Assembly (NCBI GenBank): GCA_002573585.1 | Contig: PDNB01000146.1 | Location: 1-64,000, forward strand | Direction: 5' to 3' | DNA: 64,000 bases | Origin: Helicocarpus griseus UAMH5409 | Lineage: Eukaryota > Ascomycota > Eurotiomycetes > Onygenales > Ajellomycetaceae | Program-made: the position numbers and the translations under genes | Notes under the pieces: generated by a model | What the model was told of the DNA's origin: nothing | What the model saw: the letters and a program-made list of their open reading frames with translations, nothing else | The model's database searches: none | Shown here: positions 46,065 to 57,781 of the stretch, piece by piece | Position numbering within the stretch: position 1 is the stretch's first letter | Layout of the letters: every line of letters begins with the position of its first letter

Positions 46065-48281
46065 TAATTAAAAGTGTAAATCTTGCTTTTTTTTGATATT
46101 ATTGGTTCTCCTGGCGGTTTTCCCCTGTTTCCTCCCCGGCACTGAAGGAAAATGCTGGACAAAGGAGGCTCTCAACAGCCGCACCGGGCTCCTCAAATAC
46201 GAAGAATGATGCGCTAGCTTTATCAATCTTTTACCCCATTGGTAGTCTCGCTCCAGAGCTGCGACGCTGTCGACTCCGTCAGCACCGGGGTCCCCTGGCA
46301 TCATTGAAGATCTTTACGGAATTCGAGGGGCATTTGCCATTCATCCTCAGGCTTCTCCGCAAAAATGCAGCTGGGTTCAACTCGCTAGAACGGTCTCGAA
46401 CCCTGCTCCACAAGTGGGTTATGATAGGAGACGATTGATCGTTCCCCTGCCGAGGTCGCCCCGCAAGATCGGGATCACTTGTCGTCGGTCGATAAGACGG
46501 TCATGAAGGTTGGTTGACCTTAGAAGATTCATTATTATTGTTCGCATTTCGCTTCATATTATTCTAGCAGTATAGAGTACTGAAGGAAGATGCGAAACTG
46601 AGTCCATGCTGTCGCTATTTGATAGTGTCAGAGCATGGAGAACAACGTCCGAGGAAATAACCAACTGACCGTCAGCGGCTGATGATCCCTGCTTGCCATG
46701 CGATCCCTCCTTCAGCATCCTCCCTTGGCGGCGGATAGGACGGACTTAAGACTCTGCGGCGTCTGCAGTGTTGAAATTGGTACCAGTTGGCAGTAGTTGT
46801 TATTTATCCTGACCATGATGATCACAGCAATAGTTCATCGCATCTCAACTTTGACTTTTGTTTGACCTTATTTTTTCCTGAATTAACTGTTTTCCGCGGA
46901 ATCCACACGGCCCTCTTCGACATCCAAGGCGCAACAAAAGGTTGACCGCCTGGGACTATCATTACCGCTGTGACCAATGGATGCCGTGTTCTAATTATTG
47001 CCTCATCGGAAATTCCGTTCTTTGCAGACCACGATTGGAATATCCCCTTCAGGAACGCGTGCAAGCTGCTGTTCTAAAATATCGGGTTCCAGTCCCGCCA
47101 CGCGAAGAGCTGGATGGTGAGTATGTATTATTATTAGACTCGGTCGCTACATACTGATAGAATCCAGATTATCGACGATCGCATGATTCAAGATGCATAT
47201 GCACCCGTAGCAGCCTTATGGAACGTGCATGTTCCGGTGTGCTGCATCGCGCAATCCCAGAACCTCTGATTATGAAGTAACTATACGCTTTCGTCTTTCC
47301 ATCGCGATAGCAAGACCAGTCGCCAGTAAGCAGAGCACTTGTCACGTTAGGGATAACATGCTCTTACCATCCTCTCAAGTATCATGAGATGAAGGGCTTA
47401 GTGCGCGGGGATCGATAGCAATCTGAAGTGGGAATAGTGACTCAAGATATCCTTAGTTAGTACTAATATCGGCGCTTGCGGCTTATAACGAGCTCATACA
47501 ACCACAAGTTGTATTTGCTCTCTCCTGTTCACGGATCACTGACCAGGCCGGACGTGTTGGTGTATCGGGTCTAGCAGACGCTGATCCCCTTTGTCCTGTA
47601 AATCATTTGTTCTGGATACTCGTCTCTTTCACCGTTGTTAGCCTCTGGCGGCAAAAGTCAACGAGGATCATTTCATTTCGGGTTCATGCTCTGATGTCGC
47701 ATTTAATAGTAGTCTCGAAAGCGGAGACAATTTTGAATTCAATATCAATAAACTTTTCACAGTAGTCGGTGTTTGCTTGAACTGACAAACGCGGATTTTC
47801 CGCCTTTTTGACCGACATTCAGGACCGCGGGTTGTTTGATTCTATGGAACCGGGAACAACTGCATCTGTGGCTTGAGGCCCAGCACACACGAGATATTTG
47901 GTTTATCCCGTTGGCGGTTTTCAAGGCCATTGGTTATTATTTAGGTTATGTGCTCGGTAAGTTTAGTAATCTTCAAACGCGGACAGTGTTGAAAGTGGGG
48001 AGAATCCGGGGAGGTTCCTAGTAGAAAACTCTGAACTGTTCATAACTCATCTGGCCAATCGACAAGATAACTCCCCTCTAGCAGACGGTGGTGGCAATGA
48101 CATGCCTGGTTTGTGCATCCGACTATTGACTGCGATCCTGCCATCCTGGACTGCCGTTGGGTTCCTGGATCCAAACGCTGTGGGATATCAAACTCCGATC
48201 CGCAACCGACCCTGCGAAGGAATGCAGGGAGCCAGGGTAATTCCCAGTCTAGTCAGCATATTATGCTCCTTGCACTAGAAA

Positions 48282-48315
<34 letters not shown>

Positions 48316-49071
48316 AAACAGAGTACTCTGTTATGCATCCATGGATTGTAGGCACAGCAGACAGTGACCGCTAGCAGGATATCTCCAACTCTACGGCCAA
48401 AGGTCAGCCCTTCTGCTGAATCCTGACAGTCCGGACAGCCTGACACCACAGAAAAACAGCAGACCGAACCTGCGACTTGGTACATAGTCGGCTGTATCAC
48501 GACCTACTGCTAGCGTTGGTGATTTCCAGACGCTCTTGGCCAGACTTTAGCCGATATGAATCCGTCCAGTCGTGATAATCGACATTATTTGCTGCAAGTC
48601 AGCCATTTCGACGACGATGGACTACTCCACCACAGTTCTTGGAACTACTGGCATACGAGGTGAGCTTAGCATGTTTAACCCCTGTTCCCCAGCCAGGTCT
48701 TCTTACACCCTCCCTGTCAGGGCTGGACAAGGGTCCGCTATGGTGGCCCATCCCGGGCCTGGTGGGATCGAACAAAAAGGGTCACTACCCCCCCAAGGAT
48801 CTTCATAATATTCTTTCAAATACTATATCAGAAGGGTGTGACGATATCAAAAGTCAGTGTGCATCTGTTTGATATTAATTGTGTCCTCAGACTGTCATTG
48901 TCACTGTTATTTTCTCATTCTCTCTTCTATGAAAGACATATCATTTATACTTGATATAGCCGTTATTTATATCTTTGCGGGCTTTACTACCCTCAAATGC
49001 GGATGTCTACCGATTGATTGAAGCATCCAGACCCCACAACAGCAGCAACCGAGCAGAGATCGCTGGACAGG
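46065..49071. other. Gene-poor region upstream of the GPCR gene
   Basis: 3.0 kb without a secure gene. It contains a (TG)16 repeat and a short frame near 47836-48021 whose text (DIWFIPLAVFKAIGYYLGYV) looks like part of a membrane-associated protein and ends at a GTAAGT donor-like site, possibly an exon relic. The rest shows nothing I can support. The final few hundred bases should include the GPCR promoter. Confidence 0.45.
48283..48314. repeat. (TG)16 microsatellite
   Basis: Thirty-two bases of uninterrupted TG, a likely length-variable marker. Confidence 0.95.
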
Positions 49072-50442
49072 ATGAGTCTTGCCGCGTTGCTATGGGCGGC
49101 ATACGGGTCTTCGCCTTCTAACCATCTCGATGCGAGATCTCTTGCCCCTCGACGAGTCACCCCGCTGACAATCGATCCGCTGCCGAAAGAGCACCGGAGA
49201 GGCCTCATCGCAGTTGGAATAACCTCCCTTCTTTCAACAATAGCGACAGCAGGGCTTTTTATATTCATCACCTACCGTCTAATCTTCTGGCGGAGATACT
49301 ACAAGTCATACATCGGATACAATCAGTACATCATTCTGATCTACAACCTGCTACTAGCGGATTTTCAACAAGCTGTTGGGTTTTTGATGGCATTACATTG
49401 GGCTGTTAAAGACTCAATAACAAACCAATCACCTATATGCTTCCTCCAGGGATGGCTGCTACAGATCGGTGACCCGTCCAGCGGATTATTTGTTTTGGCA
49501 ATTGCTGTTCATACATTTGCAATCGTGCTTATGGGGAGGAAACTGTCTCATCGCCAATTTGTGGCATGCGTGTGTGGTGTTTGGGCATTTGCAACAGTTC
49601 TAGTGCTGATTCCTACACTTCGGCATGGAAAACATGCATACGTCCCTTCTGGCGCTTGGGTATGAAAGAAATTACATGAATCTCGATCCACCTGTCCAAC
49701 GAGTTACAAGCTAACATATTCTTTCCCCCATTTTCAGTGTTGGATCGACGAAGTCTACGACAAAGACAGACTGTGGACGCATTACGTTTGGATTTTTGTA
49801 TCGGAATTCGGATCCGTCGTCCTCTACATGCTGCTGTTCTTCCACATCCGCCGGCGAGTTGCTCAGTCTGCGGCCCTAGGGAGAGGGCAAAACGAACACC
49901 TGCGCCGCCTCAAAAGAGTCATCGGATATATGGTTCTATATCCAATTGCCTACATTGTCTTATCACTGCCACTCGCAGCCGGTCGCATGGCAACCGCAAC
50001 AGGCGATACGTTAAGCGTCACCTACTTTTGCACCGCGGGCGCTGTTATCGCCAGCTCGGGCTTCGTAGACGTGATCATGTATACCTTGACCCGAAAAGCG
50101 CTCCTCCTCGACTCCGAACCAAGCAACGTTGACCGCTTCTACCACTCACACCGTATGGGCCAGAGCCACATCACCACTGTCACCGCCGAGAATAAACTGT
50201 CCCGCATGGATAACAACATGCTTCATCGACGGGGGATGACGGAAATTGACACCGAACTAGACTGTGACGGGTCGACCGATAACATTGTGCAGCCGTTGGA
50301 GCTCAGTGAGCTTGGCAAGGTGTACCAGAAAACAACGATTGAAATTACGTCTGAGCCGGCGGAGGACGTCGACGTCTCGCCTGATAGCACTATGAACGAC
50401 ACACGACCCCCTCCACCGTCACATATGTGGGATAGACGATGA
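49072..50442 (+). CDS. Seven-helix receptor, cAMP-receptor/Git3-like
   Basis: Two exons, 49072-49659 and 49738-50442, with a 78-bp phase-0 intron (donor GTATGA, acceptor TTTTCAG), give 430 residues. Hydrophobic segments include GLIAVGITSLLSTIATAGLF, YNQYIILIYNLLLADFQQAV, WLLQIGDPSSGLFVLAIAVH, FVACVCGVWAFATVLVLIPT, VWIFVSEFGSVVLYMLLFFH, VIGYMVLYPIAYIVLSLPLA and CTAGAVIASSGFVDVIMYTL, i.e. seven helices. The basic third loop (HIRRRVAQ...HLRRLKRVIGY) and the YPIAYIVLSLP helix resemble the Dictyostelium cAMP-receptor-like and Git3-like fungal receptors (GprC/GprH groups), which signal to the cAMP-PKA pathway at the plasma membrane. The C-terminal 115 residues are a hydrophilic serine- and threonine-containing tail. 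The first in-frame ATG is used. The subclass and ligand cannot be fixed from sequence alone. Confidence 0.88.
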
Positions 50443-53400
50443 CGGGCAATGACGCTTTCCACTATTTAATGATAGGAGTCTCGGTTGGAGTTTGGTTCAT
50501 GTGTCTGGTCCGGTGGTTTTCTTCACGGCTCTCTAATCATAATTATCTTACAACTAACTGTCCTTTTAATCTTTACACGTCCCTTTTCGGCCATACAACA
50601 TTTATAATCAGCTGGCGAAGCCTGTTTCATTATTCACTATTTCCTCCCCTTCTGGTTTTCTTTCCCATCATATCGGGACCCTTTTGTTTCCTGCAACGCG
50701 AGACGAGATTTATACCCCCTTTACCCCGGCGCATGTCTTCATAGCGGAGAATTTCTCACTAAATGTCGTATAAAACAAATAAAGATAATAGTCGCTTTCC
50801 ATCCATTCCCCGTCCCTCCCGTCGTCCAACCTCCCCCTCCGCTCTCCTCGGCAAAAATAAAAAGAAATTTGATGCTGTGCGAGCGGCAGATGCATCTACC
50901 CTACGTCCCTCCCCAGCTTCACAGAAAACATATTATCCTACCCCTATTTCCTACAGTCCTCCCATTTCCCAAAACGAGGCTTCGATTTTTTTTTGATTTT
51001 TTCTCCCCGCCAAATGGAACTGGGCGGGCGAGCATCCTCCATAACCGCCCCGTTCATGTTTTTATTTGCAACATCGCTATGCACATACCCCCATTACTGT
51101 CCACCCCTGTTATCCCTGTCCGCTTACCCCAGAGCTAAGCTACCAGCATATATCAACCCCTGTTCTTTTATATTTCCGAAGACACGGAGTACGCAGCCAG
51201 ATACAGGAATATAATAATACACAACCCTAAGATAAGACCGCGTCTAATAAAATCCAAGAATACGATAATATCATTCTTCCGCTCCCGGTCTCAATCCCGC
51301 CAGTCCGTCTTCCCGCTGTCGGACAAATTTGTACCGAGGCAGACATCTGCATGTACAGGTTAAGGCCGCAAGGCGTCGTCCCATGTTTGAGCCAAGGCGG
51401 TTACTGATATCCGATGGAAGGTTAAAATAGAAGACCTGCGCCGGTCACTGTACCGCGACAACTTTGGGACAATTATTTGGTGAGGCGGTGACAAAACAGC
51501 CAGTGTCTTCTCTAGCTATTTCCGGGCTTTGGGATGTTTCTTTCCCGCGATGTGGAATGCAAGCTGCAGGTGCAAATGCGAGCTGTGATGCAAGTAATAT
51601 ACCCGGATACTGTATGGAAATAGAGGGAACAATATTTTTCATACTACTACATGGGAAAACCAAGACGTCAAATTGGGGGAAGGGCAACACAAAACAACGG
51701 ATTGGATATTTTCCTGTGGGGCTCTAACCCGCAAGAAGTTGTAGCACTTGAATTAGTCCGCAGTTACACGTTGATGTGCTACGGCATTAGGATTAATAAA
51801 CGTACCTACATAAATTGGTTAAAGAGCGGAGAGATGTTATTCTTCCCTCTCCGCTTTTTTATTTTTTCACTGGTCCCTGCAGATACGTAGTAGATGTATG
51901 CAGTAAAACCGCAATGCGGTGATTGATGTATATATCATCACAGATCATCTCGCGATTTCTCCGTATGCTGAGACTACGCAGTAGTACTTTGCTGATGATT
52001 CCCGCCTCGGAATTTTCGGTTGCTTTCGCATCTTGCCAAGCGGGATGGAGTTGATCCCGAGAGAGAGGCTCGACGGCAAAGATACAGCTTTTGCCCGACG
52101 GCATTGGATCCACGCCCAGCATCATCTCGCCGCTCTCCCATTGTCGCAAAGATTTTTCAATCCCTCAGTGCTCACCACCCCACTTTCAGCAGGGCGGCGA
52201 TGTGCCCAGGAAGATTGTGATGGAATAGCTTCCAGCTAGCTGTGACTTATTATTGTCTTTAGCATGAGTGGTGTGAACTCAAAGGCGATCAGGCTGAGAG
52301 AACCGACACCCCGATCAAGTCGGGTTTTCTGAGAAACAAAAGAAATAAAAGATTAAAACCCTCCACCGCGGCCTTGTCATCGCTTGGCGATGTTTCATTA
52401 TTCCTTTTCTCCCTTGTCTTTTTGTCCTCAGCAAAACTGAAACCACGAGGCAGCCATGCCACATGGATTGCAATCCCTCCATGTCTAAAGTCTTTCTGCG
52501 AAATCACCAATTAGATGCCATGAATGCTCATTTGGCCCTCTGTGGAATTGGGCCAAGGCCGTATTTTCTTATTCGCCCCTCCCCCGCAAAATTGGCCAAT
52601 TCGATAGCGCTGCAAAAGCCATCCGTGGCTCGGTTGAATGAACTATAACGTTCAAGAAAGTTGCGAGATAGCGGGCCTAAGCCATAGCCGCCAATGACTC
52701 ACCTTCCGGACGAGGTCAACAATAATAATAATCAAATTTGGCTCGCGAAAGCCTACATCCAGGGGGCCGGTCTGGTTCGTGGCTTGCAGGTCAAGCCTGT
52801 AAGATGGCTTCGGTGAGTATGGACTTCTTTTTCACAGGCCTCTCTCTGACCTTCCTACTCCAGGTTATAATCATTATTATTGAGGTTGGAGATCAAGATC
52901 AACAAATTGTTCCAATAGTACGAAATCATTTACCAGTAATGCCCCCCGGTTAATATCTGGCTGCCCCTGCTAGTGCTAGCATACAACACTAGTGAAACTA
53001 TTTTGACAATTTCAACCTTTATTCATCCAGTTATTAATTATCCTGATTATTATTGAAAAACGTGGCTTTTTCTCTTCCTCACGCTCTGCTTCCTTCTGAT
53101 ATTGTCTTTATCCTTGTCTTTTCAAAAAGGGCCCCATCACCAATCTCAATTACGCGCCCCCTAAGTCCCAACCCCAGCAAGAAACCATGCTGCCATAGAT
53201 GCCAAACGACGTCCCATATTGCGGGGAGAAATAATCCCTTGGCGGGGTTAGCTGGGGCTGATAAAACGTGGTTAACTAGGAAGTGAACGCCTCGTCTTTT
53301 AACCCTGGTTGATGATGATGGCTGACAGCCCAATCCTTGCTACGTGAACAGGACGTTATCCTGTGCATAACTTTCCCCGCTTTGATTCAGTTCTTGGTTC

Positions 53401-55647
53401 AATGGTTTCTAAACTAGCTCGTCAGACTGCATTGTCATCACGCATCTCAAACACTTTTCTTCTTTCTGTCTTTCTGTGCTGAGCTGTGCCTGACAGGCTT
53501 GTTTCAAAAGTTGAACCATCTCCTCTTCGCTTCAAAACAGTTCTTTCTATAAAGGGAGAACTATCAAATGCGCGATCTTTATCCGTAGTAGTTGCTAGCC
53601 CCTGTTTTTCTCTCCCTCCGTCATCTTTTGGGCTTCAATGTTGAACATATCATAGGCCATCAAAACAACAAACAAAAGTCCGGCGGAAAGGAAGGAAAGG
53701 AAGACAGTTGATCTGCACTTGAATACCCCGCATATTGACGATGCCGTATCACTACGCAGAGTCTTTGAAGGAAGGAGAGGCGTATCGGGCCGGGTAGGGA
53801 TCCACCTTTGCAACGGCGCAAAATATGGCAGCTTTTCTTTTTGTAGCGGCACGAACCGCCTGCATATCTAGCTTTTCACAAAGCTAAGTCTGAGATTTGC
53901 GGGAACTATCTGTTCTTTCTTTCCTTTTTCTTTCCTTTTATCCGTTGCACATACGGCTCGAAGCGGTTTGCTTTATGAGACGGTAACCAGCTGCTCGCTC
54001 TCTTTGTGCCCTTTCCCAAAAACATACCGTATATCATGGCCACTGTTGGTATGAAATGACCTTTTTTCTGTTGAAATTTATGGGCTAAGATTCATATCCC
54101 CGTCACAGATCCAGAGAGGAGTGAAGCCATTAGCTGTCCTTTGAGAAAGGACACTGCCAATGATGCGAGAAATACTAACGCCCAAGCCAAAAACATAATT
54201 GATGGAGAAATAATATGCCAACATGCTTTTCATCTTGAGCTTGGACTTGATTTCTTCTTCCTCTGAACTGTCATCACGCCTATAATATGTATGAACTATT
54301 ATGAAGACAAGAGCGTACTTGACTTCATTCTCATAATGACACCAGCTTTAGCTTTGTTGCACTGAATCTTATGTGCTCAGAAAATCTTCATTGAAAGGAG
54401 AAATTTCTCTAACCTACATTGTCTGATCTTTGCTTTGCTTTTAAAAGCTCACAAAGCAAGAGCTCATCAGTTATTCCTGAACAGAGTCTGCTTCAACCCT
54501 TGAGTTTTGAAATTCTCATGTCTGCCCGTGTTTAGAGTAGACATGTAGTGAGAATGTAACATCACTCTTCCACATACTCTGTATCATGGCATTCAGCAAA
54601 ACCTCAGTTTCAAAAAAGGTGATCACATCTGTTGATTACTGTAAATGAGAGATGATTCACTGATTTCATCAGCAGATAGACTCAGATGCAGTCAAAATGT
54701 TCAAAATTGCCTGATGTGCCACATATCTCATGTGACATGAATGGCCAACTTTCTAGATTGCATAAAGCATGCATATATGCACATGTCAAATTTCCCAAGT
54801 GATAACAAAATGCCGTGTCCCTTGTCATGGATGTTTTCATCCATCCGCCCATTTCTCTGCCTATCAAATTACTGAAAACATTGGTCAAGTAAAGCATACT
54901 GTGTTCGTCTTAAGTTCCACCGGCCGGACGAAGCGGTGCTTTCGTATCCTTCTACAACGCAAGAATATTAGTCCAGACCCAGGTCGAGGAGCTGTGCATT
55001 ACTCACAGCCGTCTGAAAATAGGTAAAGCCGCTGGGCCGTGCCGCTGATTGAACGTATGGCGATGCTTGCTGTCGTGCGTTTCCGGCAGGAATTAACGTC
55101 ACCCACGTGTGTTTTGGAGTTCACGTTTACGCTCAAAAGAAAATGCACACAAGTCGCCCGAAAGAAGGAAATACTCGCAGCGCCCCCGAAACTGCTTGAG
55201 TCAGCAGAAAACCCAGATCCCCAAACCAAGTCCACTTGCGAAATGGTGTTCCAAACGGAAAGACGGTTGGTAATGTGGCTAACATTGTCCTTTCTGGGCA
55301 AGTGTTTAACGACAAACAAATGCACTTTCGATCTGGAGAGCAAGCATGCTGGGGAGCTTGAATTGGTGGCCGTCCCGTGTGGTATGTTGCTGGACGGAAA
55401 GATGTTGGAGGGCTTCTATAAATATTGCCAAGGGGGACTATCCGCCTGTCGTCCGTCGACGTAAGTTTCTGCGTTAGTGTCAACGATGGATTCCTATGTC
55501 AAATATATCACAAGTTGCCGATCTTTCGCAATGACGCAGGGGATAGCAATCATCATGAGTCGAAGACACCTGCATCGGCAGTCATTATTCTCTCACTGAA
55601 ACTTGATTGATAGGTATATTTAGCAAGATAAGCATTGAAAGAGTAAT
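50443..55647. other. Long gene-poor region
   Basis: 5.2 kb without a secure gene. The first 700 bases are T- and C-rich and likely include the GPCR 3' region. A hairpin followed by a T-run lies at 51825-51860. The stretch around 53900-54700 is AT-rich with no long frames. A 141-codon plus frame at 55039-55464 is within chance expectation and carries no recognisable motif. Confidence 0.45.
51825..51860 (+). ncRNA. Hairpin followed by T-run, possible small RNA 3' end
   Basis: AGCGGAGAG (51825-51833) and its exact complement CTCTCCGCT (51847-51855) flank a 13-base loop and are followed by six T, then ATTTTTT. This looks like the 3' end of a polymerase III-type transcript or a chance inverted repeat. 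Upstream, GTAGCAC and GTGCTAC form another short inverted repeat (about 51740-51775). No A-box/B-box pair was found, so transcription is unproven. Confidence 0.2.
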
Positions 55648-56600
55648 CTACAAGGTCAGCATCTTCGGATGTCCAACATTGAGAGAGAATACAGCGACAA
55701 CGATCATCCTACAACAGAGTCAAAAAGTTAGCATTCTATCCACACAAAAGAATGTACCAGACATAAGAAAGATGGCAAGGTAGAAAATACTTACACTCCC
55801 TCCAACCCAATAAAAGTCCCCTCATCATGAATCAACTCCCCATCCCACCCATTACTCAACTCCGCAACTCGATACGCGCAGCGTATAAAAATGCACAAAA
55901 TCGCCAACAAAAACCCTCCAAAGAACGCACACAGCCGCATCCGCGCCGCCCGTCCACTCCTCACGCCTCCCACTTTCATTTCGTAGTCATTATTCACATC
56001 CCTCCACAGGTAACCCCGCTTATACACCCGCGCCATAAACTCGGCTAACAACAGAATAAACATCAGCAAACTAAACACCTGAAACGCCAGGCCGGCAATC
56101 ATGATGTTCGTCCCCGTGCTGCCATCCTTCTTCTCCTGCGTAGCCACGCTGGCCAATCCACCGCCCAGTCCCTGCAGTACCAAACTGATAATATCACATG
56201 GGATGAAAATCCACGCATACTGGTTCGGTTTTAGTCTGGACGTCTCCCGCCCGCCAAACAAGCGCACGATATCCGCGATGCAAAAGTAGATGGCCGCCGT
56301 GTAGAAGGCCGGAGAGATGGTTAGCGAGCAGATCTGGATGAGGAACCCGTTCATGCTGAAGGGGTTGTGGTAGGGCATGATGCGGCCGACGTAGCCGATT
56401 ATTTCGCCGATGCTGCCGATTAGGATGGGGATGGTGAAGGAGGTGTTGGTGCGCCAGAGGAGCTGTTGAAGGAGGTGCAGGGTGCCTGAAAGCGCGAAGA
56501 GGGCGATAAAGACCGCGTTGGCGGGGAGGGAGGGGCGGTATTGGTAGATGCTGGCGGAGAGGGGGCAGGTGCCCAGCGAGCAGCCTTCCATCAGAGGCAT
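55648..56600 (-). CDS. RTA1-like seven-helix membrane protein
   Basis: Two exons, 56600-55795 and 55708-55648, separated by an 86-bp phase-2 intron (donor GTAAGT), give 288 residues. The RTA1/RTM1 family comprises fungal plasma-membrane proteins proposed to act as lipid-translocating exporters linked to stress and 7-aminocholesterol resistance. The protein starts MPLMEGCSLGTCPLSASIYQ and shows seven hydrophobic segments. Family landmarks are IGEIIGYVGRI, AAIYFCIADIVRLFG, FIPCDIISLVLQGLGGGLAS and FIRCAYRVAELSNGWDGELI followed by HDEGTFIGLEGV. The short second exon adds MIVVAVFSLNVGHPKMLTL, the conserved last helix and GHP end, which a single-exon model would miss. The exact role varies among family members, so no substrate is assigned. 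Confidence 0.92.
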
Positions 56601-57781
56601 GGTGGTGGTTTAGAGACGGGATGACGTTGAATGGTGGTTTTGGCGGGGGAGTCGTGAGCGACGGGAGGTGTCAATGTGTGTTGGAATCCCGTGGGACTTG
56701 TTGGTATATCAAAACGAAAGGAAAGGGATGACGATATAGTAAGGGCTTTGTAATGAATCCCCTACTACCATTTAATGTCCCGAGCTACGCTCACTCCCCA
56801 TAACATCTGGGGAACAAACAGATAAACAAAAATCTAAAACAGAAGAGAGAGAAAAGAACATCGATATAGTCAGCCTCCTGTCTATATCCAATAAATAAAA
56901 ATTTTTCCAATTCCCCCCTGCAAGTCCACCGCCCGTGGCCCTGCAGGGCGGCAACATATCCATCCGTGTAGGACCCATTGCAGTCTAGGGACCACGAGGG
57001 AGGAAAGAACCCCACTGATAAACCTGGAAAATCGCCCCCACTGTATCAAATCAGTCAGCCCGCTGCCGATGATGGGCGGCGTCTGTAGACTTCATTATCC
57101 CGCTGACGTATTTGGTAGGCTTGAAATCATGCTTCAATTGAACATTTGAAGGCATCTATGTATGCTCGTTCTTCTGCAAGAACAGTTGTGATAGAGTATT
57201 TCTCGAGCATTCAATGACAGTTGTGCTTTGGTGATGTTTTCATCGGGATACAATATCATTGGCGTCACAGGTTGCGGAACCCAGTGTTTCCGCCGAGTTC
57301 CGCCCCTCTCGTAAAAACCTTGCAAGCCCTGCCCGAGACCTCGGGAGGAGTGGTGTCACGTGGTTTCGCTTCCGTTCCACCCGGCTGGTCTTGGCGCGGA
57401 TATTGGCAGGCCGAGGCCTTGTCGACTCTGAGAAAATGTGAAGAGGTGTAGCAAGGTAGAAATAGAGTTGGGATATTGATAGAGATTGAAGCAGAGTCAT
57501 GGGAAGAGGGTTGGAATGGCGAAATATGCTGTATCCCCAAGATCAAAAAGAGCATTCCTGCGAAAGTTAATCGATATCATTGTGGTCGTCATCACATATA
57601 TATATTAGTAGTTGAAAAGACGAATATGAATATGAGTATTCAAAGAAAAAAAAAATTTAAGAATTTAAAACCGAAAAATGCAAAATGCAAAATTCCCGCC
57701 CATATGAAAGCCAAAAATCCCATAATGACAATCTCAACAATATAACAATTCAAGAAAGATATCGTACGATAACGCCTCCTG
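56601..57781. other. Intergenic region, RTA1 promoter side
   Basis: 1.2 kb between two leftward genes. The first part should carry the RTA1 promoter, and the A-rich end near 57640-57690 is probably the 3' region of the next gene. No supported frame. Confidence 0.45.

Noticed and set aside
46392..46402. B-box-like GGTTCGAGACC on the minus strand
   Set aside because: The flanking bases do not form a T-stem and there is no A-box at the right distance.
47075..47100. T-arm-like stem-loop CGGG-TTCCAGT-CCCG
   Set aside because: The loop breaks the TTCRA rule, and no acceptor stem or D-arm can be built around it.
55039..55464. 141-codon plus-strand frame
   Set aside because: Several frames of this length are expected by chance in 64 kb, and no domain, promoter or splice support was seen.
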